DNA of 64,000 nucleotides from Anthopleura xanthogrammica (taxonomy: Eukaryota > Cnidaria > Anthozoa > Actiniaria > Actiniidae), in contig OZ025214.1 of NCBI GenBank assembly GCA_964019055.1, positions 2,473,501 through 2,537,500 of the forward strand, given 5' to 3'. This document shows, piece by piece, positions 9,798 to 23,500 of this stretch. Both the position numbers and the translations under genes were made by a program. The notes beneath the pieces were generated by a model. That model saw nothing but the letters and a program-made list of their open reading frames with translations. It ran no database searches and was not told where the DNA came from. Numbering within the stretch: the first letter of the stretch is position 1; each line of letters opens with the position of its first letter.

Positions 9798-11746
9798 TTA
9801 ACTCTTCTTGCAAAGCCTAGCAATGTCCTTTTTCACTTTAATCTTGGGATTTTTGTTCAGTTTCTTCTCAAAAAGTGCTCTCAGTTCATTGTCAGTGAAT
9901 GGTCTATTGTCTTCTCTGGACTTGAACTCTGCAAGTACCTAAAAAAAAAAGAAATTTCAGAAATAAGTATGTATTCAACAAGGAAACAATTGATTTTTCC
10001 TTTGGGGGAAAGTGAAGCCCCCTTCTAGCCCAGCATTTCCTCAAAAATGTGGGAACTTCTACAAAGAATCACAATTTCAACTGTAAGTTTGTGGTTAACC
10101 TTATCTCCCCTTGAACAAAGATGAATCCTATTGCAGCAAAAGAAAAGGGTTTGTGTATAAAAACTGTCAACAAATAACTTTACCTTCTTTCTAAGTTTCT
10201 TCACTGAAAGTTCATTATCAGGTGCCTCCTTTAAAGCCATCTTTATCACTTTACCCCAGTTAAAGTTTCCTTAAGACCAAATGAAAAGCAAAAAAATAAG
10301 TATGTAACAACTTCAACAAATATAAACTTTTACAATGACGTGCGACAAAAGCTTAAAACACTCAAATTTAGTTACCTTTAATATTTTTGTCTTCTACCAT
10401 TTCTTCTTCCAAATTATTATTTTCTTCTCTTGTTATCTTGCCAGATGGTTCATCTGTATGGTACGACATGAAAGAATAATGTTATGTCCAACACATCATT
10501 TTAGTGCATATCTACCAACAGGTAGAAAAGAACCTCTGCTTGCAGGGTACCAGTATTATTGCATATCTATTCACTATACCTTGTTCATTTTCAATCTCGT
10601 CCCTTTTTCGTTTCCTTTTATTCTTCTTTCCTAATCCATTTTGTTCACATTTTTGATCATCTTTTTTCTTCTTCTTTGATTTCTTTTGTTCTTCTACGAC
10701 TTCTTCCACTTCTTTCTTCTTTTTCTTCTTCTTTTCTTTCTTGTTCTCTGTCCTTTTAGTTTCTTTATCATCTGGTTCCTCTTTAGTAGACTCATTATTT
10801 ATTTCTTCTTTAATATTTGGGTCTGAAACGGTTGCCTCACCATTGGAAGACTTCTCATTTTGTGTGCTTGCCTTCAATAAATATTTATATATCAGACATA
10901 ATTCATGTGTAATTCTTTTTTACAGATGCATAACAAATACCCCAAAAATGGGGTGGGGGTAATACACCCCTTGTCCATGACTTCAAAGCAGCTCAATTTG
11001 AAGGACAAAACAAAATAATTTCAATCTCCTGATAATTGGAAACCTATTGTGTTGTACTCCAAATTGAGCTGCATTTTGAAGTCGTGATATATATAATTTA
11101 AAATGTACCTTATCTCCTCCAGAAAATGCATCCCACAGTTTATCCAGAGTAGACTGATCATATATCTTTACACTGTTTTTACAAAAATTCTGAAATTTAA
11201 CCAGAATGCATGAGAATTGAATAATGAAGCTTGGATAATCAAAACAGCAAATTACCTGAAACTTTGCCTTTTTTCTTGGGATATTCGTATATTGTTGTAG
11301 CGTTCGTAGATGTTTTCTGATTGATGGATCAACTGAATCAGATCCAGTTACTTCTTGAAGTTGCTAGAAGATTAAATCAGAGGGTTAAAATCACAACTCA
11401 TCATCATCATCATCATCCTATCATCATCATCTCCCGGCATCATCTGTATCAACAACAACAGCAACAACATGCAACAACAAACAAATAGATCTGCAGTTAC
11501 TTTTATCCATTCTTGTTGTTTTTGCTCTCCTTTATTCGCCTTCTCCTTAGGCTGGAACAATTTGCCTTGATATTTTTCAGCTTCCGAAATACAACTTGTG
11601 TGACCAGCATATTCTTCTCCATGAAAGTCTTTTCCACAATCAATACATGAGAGAACATTGCACTGACGGCAAACCGTCTGGTAATGTTTCTCGACCTGAT
11701 TTTTACGAACTGTTTGTCCACAGACGTTACAAATAAAAGACACCAT
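9798..11746 (-). CDS. LYAR: LYAR, cell growth-regulating nucleolar protein
   Basis: Seven exons (11746-11501, 11363-11256, 11189-11109, 10871-10580, 10453-10376, 10269-10184, 9938-9798) give about 343 residues. LYAR is a nucleolar zinc-finger protein linked to rRNA synthesis, pre-rRNA processing and cell growth. The N-terminus carries both LYAR-type fingers: FICNVCGQTVRKNQVEKH followed by Cys, then LSCIDCGKDFHGEEYAGH with a trailing CIS. QQEWIK follows, as in the human protein. The middle (exon 4) is highly charged, with Lys runs typical of nucleolar targeting. The C-terminal region has NFNWGKVIKMALKEAPDNEL and the LYAR C-terminal motif ending DIARLCKKS. The gene is head-to-head with B4GALT7, 681 bases apart. 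Confidence 0.93.
10968..11086. mobile_element. MITE family C, copy 1 (reverse orientation)
   Basis: The arms AAGCAGCTCAATTTGAAGGA and CTCCAAATTGAGCTGC pair. It lies in LYAR intron 3. The other copies are at 24420, 37838 and 41698. Confidence 0.7.
11398..11475. repeat. (ATC)n / (AAC)n simple repeats in LYAR intron 1
   Basis: ATC triplets run from about 11398 to 11432. AAC-rich triplets follow at about 11450-11482. Confidence 0.8.
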
Positions 11747-12427
11747 CTTCGAGTGCGGTTATTTCAGCAATCAGCTGTTAATGAAGCGAAGTATTTGGAT
11801 ATTTTTGTGTAAAACCTTTGAGTTATGGAAAGTTTTGAAAATGCACGTGGCTATCGAGCATGCGCAATCGAGCAAATCGAGCACCGCTGAAATATTTTTC
11901 ATTGGGGGGAGGAGTAAAGCAGTGTAAGTAAGGCAATATCTTATAAAAGTGAAACCTTTCCTTTAGAAATTCTATAAAAAGAATATTATCCAAATCATAT
12001 ACGTATTTTTATGCTTGGTAAAAAGTTCTATTTTTATATCAATTTTTTAAATTAGGTAATAATTATTCTAATTTGATATTTTCCCCCTTCCCCGACCCCC
12101 TTCACAAGAACGAACGTCCTATCCCCAGTCTCTCTTGAAGCACATCAATACAAATCACCAAATCACAACCTGCTATTTACAACAGGGAACGAAGCACAAA
12201 AGTTTTTGTTTATACAGCGATCTCCTAAAATATTAACTAGCCATTGTACACGAGTCCTTGAACCAAGCAATGAAGAGACTGATTTCAACGAAATTTGAAA
12301 AATTACTTGAGCTTCGTGGACGAGAAAGCTGATGAATGACAGTCCTCAGTTCAGAAAGTTTTAGTGATTTTCAGACACCTGATTTTCTACGCTCTACGGT
12401 TTTATAGCCATTTGCTTTTTGACAAAA
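11747..12427. promoter_or_regulatory. Divergent LYAR / B4GALT7 intergenic region
   Basis: 681 bases between the two start codons. No gene or clear core-promoter motif seen. The 3' third is a plausible B4GALT7 5' UTR. Confidence 0.35.
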
Positions 12428-15400
12428 ATGGTTCAACGTGGAGTTGTATTTGCTATGCTCTTCTACCTTACATGTGCTGTTGTTACTACGATCTATATTT
12501 CTTTATTATATTTAAACGATGAGAAGTGTGACTGTAGAGATTTCATGAAGAGATTAGTTCTACATGACGGGCTTGAAGAACACAACCATCTTCTAATTCC
12601 TACAAAAAATAGTCAAATACACGTAAGAGATACATCATTAAATAGCAAAGATACACGACAAAGTAAGTAATATTCGCTGTATATTTTTTAATTAGTCATT
12701 TCCATGTAAATTAGCTTCAAATGTTTTCTCTAATTAACTTAGCTTTAAGCTTAACTTGCCAATGCAGCTGTTTAATAACTCATAATTAGTACAAAGTTAA
12801 GAAAAATTTTAAGGCTTGCTTTAAAATTTTTCATGCGTGTTATCTACCTGAAATGCGATTTAAAAAATGGAGATTTCCGGTGTTTTTATCAATTTTAGGA
12901 ACGGTTGTATTTAATTCATTTGTTTCAAACCTGTATTCTAGCCTGGTGCCTAAAGCCTTTGTTGGTAAAAAGGGTTGTCAGGCTCATTTCAGACGCTGAA
13001 TATTTGCTGTGTTAAATCTAATCACCTTTGATGTTGAGCACTGTTTTCCCTTAAACTAGTAGATGAAATATGTAGACCAAACTTAACACATATCGTCTGG
13101 CGATAAGGAAATGTACTGATATCTTATATGGCAGTTCTCAGCGTTTTCTTAGCTGCTGGCCTTAAAGGCAATTAGATTTGACGTGGCAACAGTTTGACGT
13201 CTGAACTGGCCCTAAGTGTTGTTATTGCAAGTATCAGTTTACCCTACTGGATGGTCTTGCACTAAGCCCCCCCCCCCCCCCCCCCTTCCCCTGCTTCTTC
13301 GATTCACCAAAGAATTTCAAATCCTCCTTCGAATCCCAACCCCAAACTTTGTACATCTCTTTATAACTATTTCTTCCCCCTCAGGACACAGATTTGACCC
13401 CCTCCCCCCACAAATATTATATACTAACATCTTTTTGGAATTGTCTAAACTGACAAAGGCTCCAAAATTCATAACTCATGATTTTTAATGTATTTGTCAC
13501 AGAAAAACCTGAAGAAAGGAAAGATGAAATAAAGACAGCTGAAGATAAGTCCTGGGGACCACATGTTCTTGGGATTGTTGTACCTTATCGCAACAGATTT
13601 GAGGAGTTACTAGAATTTGCACCTCACATGCACAAGTTTTTAAATGAAAAAAAGATTAAACATAGAATTTTTATTATCAACCAAGTAGACAAGCTCAGGT
13701 GAGAGATATGACAAAAATCTTTTCATAAATTATTCTTGTCAGTGTTGATGTGTATTGTTACTGTGTGTAAGAGCAAGAAATGACAAAGACATGGCGGCCA
13801 TGTTGGTGGTATTAATCATGGAAGTCTTTTGTTAAAAACCACCAACATGGGTGGAACTCAAACTATTGTACTCAATGATAATGATGATGGTGGTGGTGGA
13901 TGTGATGGTGGTGGTGACAATGATGATGATGATGATGATGAGGATGGTGGTGATGATGATGATGATTGTAATGATGGTGATGATGGTGACGGTGATGATG
14001 ATGGTGATGTTGATGGTGATGTTGATGGTAAAACAGGTTAAGCATATAAATACAACTCAATTTTGAAATAGAAATAATTTTGGGGGGTATTTTGTATCTT
14101 TCAGGTTTAATCGTGCTTCTCTTCTCAATGTTGGTTACTTGGTAGCCAGAAATGAATGTGATTACATAGCAATGCATGACGTAGATCTGCTACCATTAAA
14201 TAAGAAACTGTTTTATGGATATCCAGAGAAAGGACCTTTTCATGTCTCAGGACCTCACCTACATCCTAAATATCATTACAGAACATTTGTTGGTGGCATC
14301 TTAATGATGACAATTGAACAGTTTGAAAAGGTAAAATTGAATTAAATGATTAATTGTTTTTGATCATTCCTTATGTTAGAAAAGAATAGGATAGGGTATT
14401 AGAATAATAAAAGGTTATACTTACTAATATGAGTGCTCGGTGCATCCTACCATGCTCCTCCATGGAGGTAGCCATGGCAACCAGACCAGACCACTGCTCA
14501 CAAACTGGTGCCCATCACTCTGAAGCAGCCAGTAGAGAATGCTCACCTTGTACCATACCTACCAAATCCTGAGGTGGGGGGGAGGGGGGAGGGAACCAAT
14601 TTAAATCCAAGTTGTCAACAATACGACTTGGTTTTTAGCTTTACCTAAATTTGTTTCAGGCGTATTATATTTTACCAGCCGGAAAAAAATGGGAAATTCC
14701 TAATGTGGCTGATGGCTTTAGCATCAATCCCACCCCATTTACCAGAATCGTAGATATTTTCCTTGTGGTGCAAGAGTTTATTTTATATTTTCTTTGATTC
14801 ATTTATTTCAGGTAAATGGACTTTCCAATAGATTTTGGGGCTGGGGACGAGAAGATGATGAACTTTATCAGAGAATGATGGAGGCTGGACTTACTGTAAG
14901 TAACTTTTAAATGAAAAATTAGAGAATAAGATCATAAGAAAGAGGAAAATTAAACAAGACTCTGGCGGCAGGGTATGCTGGGTTACCTTGGCCGGGTGGG
15001 ACTAGGGGCATGGGGGTGGGGAGTGGTGGGTTGGGTTGGGTTGGGAAGGGTCCTAGGTTGCCCTTGACTCACCCTTTGTGGAAAAGGAGTGATCAATAAT
15101 AAAATGAGCCAACTGTAAGTTGGCTGTAATCATTCTGATGTATCGTACAAGGCCAATGGTTTTTTTTTAATCATTTTTTTAATCCAATCAGCCAGCTAAT
15201 CATTTGATGTATGTATCAATTTATTGGCATATTTAATGTATATATATGTTGTCTGTTTACTTTAGATATACCGTCATGGAAAGAAACACATCACGACAGG
15301 ATATGACACTTTCAAACATGATCATGATCCAGAAACTCGTAAAAGGGACTATAAAAGATTATTTAACCAGAAAAGGGTATACTTTTTATATTATTTATAT

Positions 15401-15779
15401 TTGTAATTTGAAGATTTGATTTAGAAACAAGGATCTTCTCAATAAATTACCCACCATGAACCTTAAGTGAAGATTTGTTTATAGGTGGGTAGCTGTCATG
15501 GCTGCCATCACGTGATAGTGCAAAGGCTCTATTGTGAGGGGAGAAATGGGGTAAAAGAACAAACAAAAATGCCAGGTATTAATGCTTGTATTGTTTATTC
15601 TACAGGAATCATTTAAAAGAGACAGAAAGACAGGTGCAGATAATGTTGAATATGAAATAATGAGTATGAAAAAACTCACAATAGATGGTGCACCACTTAC
15701 TATAGTTAATGTTGAACTGGATTGTGATTATGATGAGACCCCTTGGTGTAAGTTGGATAAGCGAAATTCAAAGAGCTAA
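12428..15779 (+). CDS. B4GALT7: Xylosylprotein beta-1,4-galactosyltransferase 7
   Basis: Six exons (12428-12662, 13503-13698, 14105-14330, 14812-14895, 15266-15376, 15606-15779) give about 341 residues; human B4GALT7 has 327. The enzyme adds the first galactose to xylose in the glycosaminoglycan linker, in the Golgi. It has a short cytosolic tail, then one membrane anchor at about residues 6-28 ([20 protein letters not shown]). The catalytic domain starts [17 protein letters not shown]. The metal-binding DVD is in [10 protein letters not shown]. Further motifs are [11 protein letters not shown] and [15 protein letters not shown] (acceptor-binding WGWGxEDDE). A conserved C-terminus follows. 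Intron 2 holds a long (GAT)n tract. Confidence 0.95.
13266..13288. repeat. Poly(C) tract
   Basis: About 20 consecutive C residues in B4GALT7 intron 1, followed by C-rich DNA. Confidence 0.9.
13876..14034. repeat. (GAT)n microsatellite, interrupted
   Basis: About 160 bases of GAT/GGT triplets in B4GALT7 intron 2. It creates poly-Asp and poly-His open frames that are not genes. Confidence 0.95.
15489..15529. mobile_element. MITE family A, partial copy
   Basis: One arm only (TGTCATGGCTGCCATCACGT and on to GCAAAGGCT), in the last B4GALT7 intron. Confidence 0.6.
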
Positions 15780-16400
15780 TGACGAATCAATCCAATGTTA
15801 GGAATTTCCATTTTTGAAAATACAAATGTCGAGTATTCCAATTTGATCTCTGAGTTAGCCACACCCTGACTTTGATCAGCCCAGAGCCGGTTGTTTCAGG
15901 GTTCAATATGTGAATTAGTTATGCCCTGAACTGGTTGTTTCAGGGTATCGATAAAAGTCACCTTAGTAGGTGGTTACAAATTAATATATATTATATTCAA
16001 TATTAAAGAAAAGAAAGTATATTCTATTTTTCTTATTCTCGAGGCTGTTTTTTTCGAGCAAGGGATAGGATTTTAAAAATTAAAATATTAAAAATATATT
16101 CACTAATGGATTTTGTTCTCATAAAATGAGAAAATTACATTCATTATCATTATAGCAATACCAAATAAATATTTTCAAAATTGAAATCAGGAATCTGCAA
16201 ACTATAAAATGTTTTAATCTAAAAAATGAGATTATTTAAGATTATAATTATAAGGTATATGATATACCAGTATCTTGAATTCAAATAAAACAAGGTAAGC
16301 TTTAGTTATTTTCCCAGTCTGGTTGCCAATTAACCTAACTGTTGTTCGTGAGGAGGGGTACTTGTCTTGTGTCCACTTAATGAAGGGTGTTCGTTGAATA

Positions 16401-16551
16401 GAGGCTTTGCACCATCACGTGATGACAGCCATGACAGGAGGCAGGAACAATAGACTCTTTTCCCCTGGGAAACTGAAATCTTACTTGTGTTAATCATATT
16501 AAATCAGATTCAATTTATTGTTCCTGCTTCCTGTCATGGCTGCCATCACGT
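16401..16551. mobile_element. MITE family A, copy 2
   Basis: The left arm AGGCTTTGCACCATCACGTG...GGCAGGAACAAT pairs with the right arm ATTGTTCCTGC...CATGGCTGCCATCACGT. The loop includes an inner TCTGATTTA-like segment, as in copy 1. Confidence 0.75.
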
Positions 16552-16597
16552 TCACTTCATAGAGGTATAATCACTGTATAATGTAAATTATTTTACT

Positions 16598-16820
16598 AGT
16601 CCCCTTCAGAGTTTCCCTGCGCCATCTTGAAAGCTAAGGTAGCCAGGCCTTTGCATCGAAGGGAGACGAACAGTGACCTTGCAATGATAGAGACCTTTTT
16701 TTAACAACTCGGACAATAATTTACTCACATCTCTAACATCTCAAGCTCACCATTCGTCTCACTTCAATGCAAAGACCCGGCTACCTTTCAAGATGGTGCA
16801 GGGGACTGTGAAGGGGTCTA
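16598..16820. mobile_element. MITE family H, copy 1
   Basis: The arms contain GCGCCATCTTGAAAG and CTTTCAAGATGGTGC, with internal GCCTTTGCATCGAAG / CTTCAATGCAAAG pairing. The second copy is at 20448-20658. Confidence 0.75.
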
Positions 16821-17522
16821 TTGGACCATGCAGGGAGTGATTACTGAGTGATACCAGCCAGTCAGTGGCAGAAAATAGGCAACAGTCACTGTAAATATAT
16901 CTTATTCAAACTTTATTTTTGCAGTAATTTCACGATTACATTTGACATTTAGCATTTTTAAATATGGACACACATTTCCCTAATAAAGGTTACTTATCTA
17001 TCATACATCACTTTCCCTTGCAGTACTTTTTTCTTTCTTTTATATTGAGTTTTCTCCCTCATTCTCATTATAAGACAAAATGTCTGCTACTTGTATACCT
17101 TCTTACCTTACATATCAACCATATTTTGTTTTACAAAATTTACATCCTTGCGGTTTTTTCCTACTGGTAATTATTACAACGATAATTAATTAAGGCATGA
17201 CTCAATTATCAGACATGACCTAAGGCATAGTCTTCTTATTTTTTGTTTTTACTGTAAATATTGAGATTCAAGTAAAAAAGGAGGAATCCATGCATAAAGT
17301 AACCCCTTTTACGTTACCTTTTTTCATAGTTAATATTTTATTTTGTAATAATTTCGAAAATATTGGGAGTTTAGGAAGACTTGGCAGATTTACTGACATC
17401 TTTGCTCTAAGTTTAGAATTGGAGAAAGAATTTGGAATTTGTCATATTCTGATAAGACAACAGATCTCCATTCATGAGAAAGTTGCCAGTACTAACTTTA
17501 ACTAGCTATTTGTTTCTTGATT

Positions 17523-20500
17523 TCAGTGGATAGTTGAGAATTCTTGAAGCAGGCTAAATTGCTCAAGATTATTTACTGAAATGCTTTTTCGAACATTGCC
17601 AACAATTGAGCGTACCTGAAAAAAGAAAAGTATTTGTAAGGTGTCGGTGAGTGGTTGGTGAGGGGTCAGCGAGTGGTTGGTAAGGTGTCAGTAAGTGGTT
17701 GGTGAGGGGTCAGTGAGTGGTTGGTGAGGGGTCAGCGAGTGGTTGGTAAGGTGTCAGTAAGTGGTTGGTGAGGGGTCAGTAAGTGGTTGGTAAGGTGTCA
17801 GTGAGTGGTTGGTAAGATGTCAGTAAGTGGTTGGTAAGGTGTCAGTGACTGGTTGGTGAGGTGTCAATGAGTGGTTGGTAAGGTGTCAGTGACTGGTTGG
17901 TGAGGTGTTAATGAGTGGTTGGTAAGGTGTCAGTGAGTGGTTGGTAAGGTGTCGGTAAGTGGTTGGCAAGGTGTCAGTGAGTGGTTGGTTAGGTGCCAGT
18001 AAGTGGGGTCAATTTTGGGGTCACATTCCTTACTGTTGCCAATGCATAGAGAGGGATGGTGCTGTAACTACTTACCAACTGTGTAAAGAAGGATGATTCT
18101 TTGGGTTTCTCTGAATACTTTTCATAATGATCCAAATTGTCTTGTAGTTTGAGGGTCAGTGTGTCATAATTACTTCGAATAACCTCAAGTACCTGTAGAA
18201 AATGAGTAACACAATGAAGCATAAGATTCCATGACATGAATGTTTATTATATTTTAATATAATGACCTTCCTTTATAACAACAATAGCTCACTTCCGAGA
18301 TATGCTTTGCTTGTCATGCACAAAGGTTTCTGTACAAGGCTTCATGCTAAATTAAATTTATTCTTTTCTTACCTTTGCATGTGACAAGCAAAGCATATCT
18401 CAGAAGTGGGCTAATGTTGCAGCAGTGTGTGTGTGCAAGCCTTCTATCATTTTCTCTAATTAAAGAGATATAATGTTGCATCTTTTCCTCTTTCTGTGCT
18501 TTTTTTCAAGAGGTCTGTTAAAAGTGGTGCTTAGGCATAATTCTACCAACTCCCGTCTCATACTAAAGCAAGAATGTCATGGAAATATTCCTTACCTGTT
18601 CGGTTGTCATGGTAGACACATGATTGACAGCTGCCCAAGAGTCTATCTTAGGGGTGAAATGATTGACAATGGCCCTGTCAAAACAAATAGACAATTTTAT
18701 TATACTGGTTGCAAAATCTTTCTCAAGATTGGTATAGTCTGATAATAGGAATGGGTGTCCTCATACCTTACGTTAACCAGTGACCCAGATAATTTACTTG
18801 CAGCATCCTTCCATTCTCCACCATTTGTTGAATGTCTTAAAGCTACAATCAAAAGAAAGAAAGATTTTAAGACTCAAAAACTTAGGGTCTTCATTCCCAG
18901 TTGAACATGAATGCCATAACAATGTTGTCCTGTTGCCATTCTTTATGTCATTTTTTTATGTATTGCCACTGTTTTCATTGGTATGCACTGATCACAGGGG
19001 CGGATAGAGAATTTTGTTCAGGGAGGGGTGCAACCCTCAGAATCAAAGAAAGAAAACATCAAAATAGGGAGACAAAGTTGCTCTGGGGGGGTGTGCACCC
19101 CCTGCACCCCTCCCCTGGGTCCGCCCCTGGATCAAGACAAAACTTAAGTCACAACAAGTTAATAGGCAATAGAATAAAATTAATAAAATCAATTATTCCT
19201 ATGTACTCTTCCATGCTGGTTCACATGTACCTTTTTACATACTCTAAAGATTTTTGTGACAGTTTGTCTAAATCAGTGTGTTGCAATGAAAGAAGTGCTA
19301 AGTCATACGTCGTTCATCGCGCGCAGCCACGGAGTTTTTCGCTCCCGAATTTTGGTAAAATTCAACATCTGCGGGGACTTGGTGTTCCGAGCTTTTTACG
19401 TTAAAGCTGGCTAACGTCGCGGTGAACAAGACAAGACAATTTTTCTAAAGATTCTGGTGAAACTTTGTTAATATTTGACAGATTTGCTGACATTTGGTCG
19501 TTACTTTTTACTTAATGAACTTGGACAGTTGTTGACTTTCGTCAAAATCAGGGCATTCCTCGTCAGAAAGCAAGTACCTCGTATGCGCGCGCGAGGAGGA
19601 AAATACATCATAACGAACCGGCTTCAGTCAACTGCCATCCCATTCAACACCTTCAAGGACTTAATTTTCCGAACTTTTTGCGCTAAAAGCTGGCTAACGT
19701 CGAGGTAAACAAGACAAGACAATTTTTCTAAAGATTCTGGTGGAACTTTGTTAATATTTTACTTGGCGAACTTGGACAGTTGTTGACTTTCGTCAAAATC
19801 AGGGCATTTCTCATCAGAAAGCCAGAACCTCGTATGCGCGCGCAAGGATGGGAAATACATCGTAACGAACTTTCAGTCAACTGCCATCCCAGCGCGAGCA
19901 ATATTGACAAACGATTTGAGATGCGCAAGACACTTCCACAAAGGCGAGATATATATGTTGGTCCTGTTTACAAGGTTTCGTGGTATGATGCCTCTCCAAA
20001 ACAAGTTAAATTCCACCACAAGTCAAACTTCACACATCTCTAAACTAGTATATGTGTATTTTTGTGTTTTATTGCTTTGGTAAATTATCTCTATGTAATT
20101 TTTTTTAAATTTTTGTTAGGGCGCACTTAATTTGGAGCCCAGCTCTGTTGTGCTAACCCCTCCATTAGTATTTATTCAATGGATGAAGTAATGTAAATAA
20201 ATAACATAAAATTAGGGAATCTTTATTTGACACCTAAAAATAGCAGTCTACTCACCCATTGAATAAAGGTTGTCAAATATTTGATGCACTCGAATCACCT
20301 CGTAGTATAACTCATCGTATGAGGTGGGGCAAGGTAGAAATGTATCACCATAAGTAATAAACAGATTGAATATATTGACAACCTGTGAAAAAAAGAAGAT
20401 GATTAAACTACCAGTTACCTCAATGAGGAAACAATAGACAAAAAGTGCTCTTCACAGTTCCCTCAACATTTTGAAAGGTAGCCATGCCTTTGCATCGAAG

Positions 20501-23500
20501 CGAGACGAATGGTGAGTTTGCAATGATGATGACCTTTTTAGATATCTTGGACAATTATTTACATGTTTCTATCATTGCAAGCTCACCATTCATCTTGCTT
20601 CGATGCAAAGGCACGGCTACCATTCAAAATGGTGTAGGGAACTGTGAAGGAAACTATTACCCAGTGGAACTTGTAATGACATAGCTCAACTTATAAGACA
20701 AAATTAATGAAAACAGGAAGTGTAAGATGGAGCTGGAATATACCAAGAAAGAAGAGAAGAATTACCTGGGAAGCAAGCGAGAAGATGTTACAAATCTTGA
20801 CCAAATGTGTTTCATTAGACAGGATAAACTTGAGTAGATTCATCAGAGACATCCACAAGTCTTTCCATGAGTATGCCAAACGAACACGGCATCGCTTCTG
20901 GTAGCATAGCATTCGGTGTATAACACCAAGTGTTTTGCTGAAACAAATAATACATCTGCTTGGTGAGAACTTGCATGTAATTTACAACTTACATTATAAA
21001 CTTCTTTTTACATTTTGCCTACCACCATGAATGGGCTTCCTGTGCTATACTATAATGCACACTTATAGTACTAAAAGGCTTCAAATAATGGCCAGTCAGT
21101 CGCCGGTCATGATGCATGACTGGCCAAATTAGTTACCAGGGTGCCCTTGCCAGGTATTACAGCTCTACTATTTAGTTACCTACAGGTTGCCTAAATCAGG
21201 TTCTTTACTTCTTACTAATTAAATATATACTTTTGGATGCACTTTTGGATGTACTTCCTTTACCAATCACTAACCTGTATAACTCAGCTTGCAAGTTTTT
21301 CATCATATGTGTGACAATGAACTCTACCATGAGATCTATGAAGGAGAAATCAAAGTTTTTATAATTACACAGACAGCATTAATTTTCAAAAATATCTTGG
21401 ACTTATGATAATATTACTCACCCAAGAGAGCACATGCTAAGGGTTTGGAGGGGGCACTTTCTATAACAGGTTTCCGGTGATGCATGTGCTGCAAAAAAAG
21501 CAAAGAATTATAATTTATAATTCATTGATAGAAATGAGTGGTAAAATGTCTGCCTTAGTTGTTAAGTTACTGGAAGTAATTTTAGAGGAAAAACTAAAAA
21601 AAAGTGAGATACAATCAGATCACAACAAATCTTTGTGTACTTACAACTCTATGCAAAGGTACAGAAAAGATCATGTTTGGGTCATGAAGAAAAGCATTGG
21701 CATACTGATCCTACAAACACAAGAATTAATACAATTAATCCACAAAAAAGTTTAGTCTGTTCATAAATCACAATACAATGACATAACTACATTGATTAAA
21801 AAACAGTCTTTTTATAAGCTGTGTTTACCATGGCCTTGGTGTTCCTGGCTGAAGGGTAATTGTTTACTTCAAGAGCAGCCAACATGTGACAGTCGACCAT
21901 CAGTCAATAATTATTGTTGGCCACCCATTGGCTGACTGTTGATTGATGATTGACCAACAGTTGATCAATCAATGTTGGCTGCTCATAAAGTACATTATTA
22001 TACCCTCTAGAAGTCGCCTTTGGTTTTTCTGCTATATATACTGTTACATACCTCCACTATGCATGTCAAGATAATAAAACAGAGTCTTGCATTGCTGATC
22101 CCTTTTTCCTCTAAAATAAAACCATATCAAACTAAATTGAAGCTCTTGGCAACTCTTTACGCTTCATATAATTTTTTTTGTATTATTTTGTTCAAGCAAC
22201 ACTGACAGACAACAGCAACGTGGTGACAACTAATGTTATGAAAAAAATTTTAAAGATGACAGAAAAAAATAATTTTTTCCCATTTTGCAATTATTGATTA
22301 CTAACCCTTTGTACTCTGGAAAGCAATTGAGGAGTAAGTTAGGAAAGTTACAAGAATGTTAGTTGGCTGACTAAGGTCTGCTGGTAATTCTTCTGATACA
22401 ACACCTATGGAAGATAAAACATAATAGCAGATACTATGGATGCATTCTTGAAATGAGATGAGAAAACTTTTTAATAATCAGTAGATATATCAAACAGAAA
22501 ATAATATGAGGTCACATACCATGTGCTGGTCTTTCAACAGCAGGGTGGGCAGCTGTAGGTGATACTGGAGGACTGGAAGTAGGTACTGTCTGAAATGATT
22601 ATAATAAGGAGAGCAATAATTATTAAGAAATTGCATTATTATTACTACTTTCAATATTAATACTGTCAGTAGAAGCTCTCATAAGCGACCACCTCAGGAA
22701 ATCAAAAACGTGGTTGTAACTAGAGCTGGTCACTTGTGTGAGCAGTCACAAGGAGAGCTTCAACTGAACTCTCATATGCAGTGCTTAATCCAGGTGACAC
22801 TTAAACAAGTAACTGTGGTAGTTTAATAATTAAAGTGTGACCACCAGAAGTTGGACAAAGAAACAAGCAAATTATAAACTTACTGTAACATGGCTTAACA
22901 CTGTGAAAAAATTTCTGTTCAAATGAACAGCTTCGTAGAGAGCCAGTAAGGCAGCATCATTTGTACTATATAAAAATGATAACAAAATCTTCAATTAGCA
23001 ACAATTTAATTTTCAATTAATCAACAAATATATTTACATGTATGCAGCTTGGACATGAGAAATTAGTATAAAGTGCATTTGTCATGCTATTGCTGAGCAT
23101 TAATCCATCAATGATCCTCTGCAATATTTGACAGGCAATTTTTTCTCATATTGACTGACATCACTAGACTAACTGTAGGTAAAAGATAGCTTTACACAAA
23201 TGTTTGTCATATTAGCCATGTGGCTGCACTTTTACCCTTAACCTGCATACTCCTACCTGATAGATTCCACATTTTCATCATCACCAACAAACATGCTGCC
23301 AACCTAAAAATAATGGAATTAAAAGAGAACATTCATGTAAAGCTTTTTAACTACCAACTTCAAGATAAATTACAGTCGAAGCGTCACTAATGGCCACCTC
23401 CCCACAATGGCCACCTCTACCCAACGGCCAGGAATTGTTGTCCTGGTTACCAATGAGTTCATACAGTCATATTAATACTGTAACTGAAGCCTCTCTACAA

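Larger units (their letters stand above)
15780..17522. other. Intergenic between B4GALT7 and ARMH3 3' ends
   Basis: No gene supported. It contains family A copy 2 and family H copy 1. The rest is A+T-rich unique-looking DNA. Confidence 0.6.

Noticed and set aside
13829..14177. Poly-Asp, poly-Met and poly-His open frames on both strands
   Set aside because: Produced by the (GAT)n tract in B4GALT7 intron 2. Only the in-frame exon from 14105 is coding.
17637..18005. Regular repeat array that might look like CRISPR
   Set aside because: Units are directly abutting with no unique spacers, in a eukaryotic intron.
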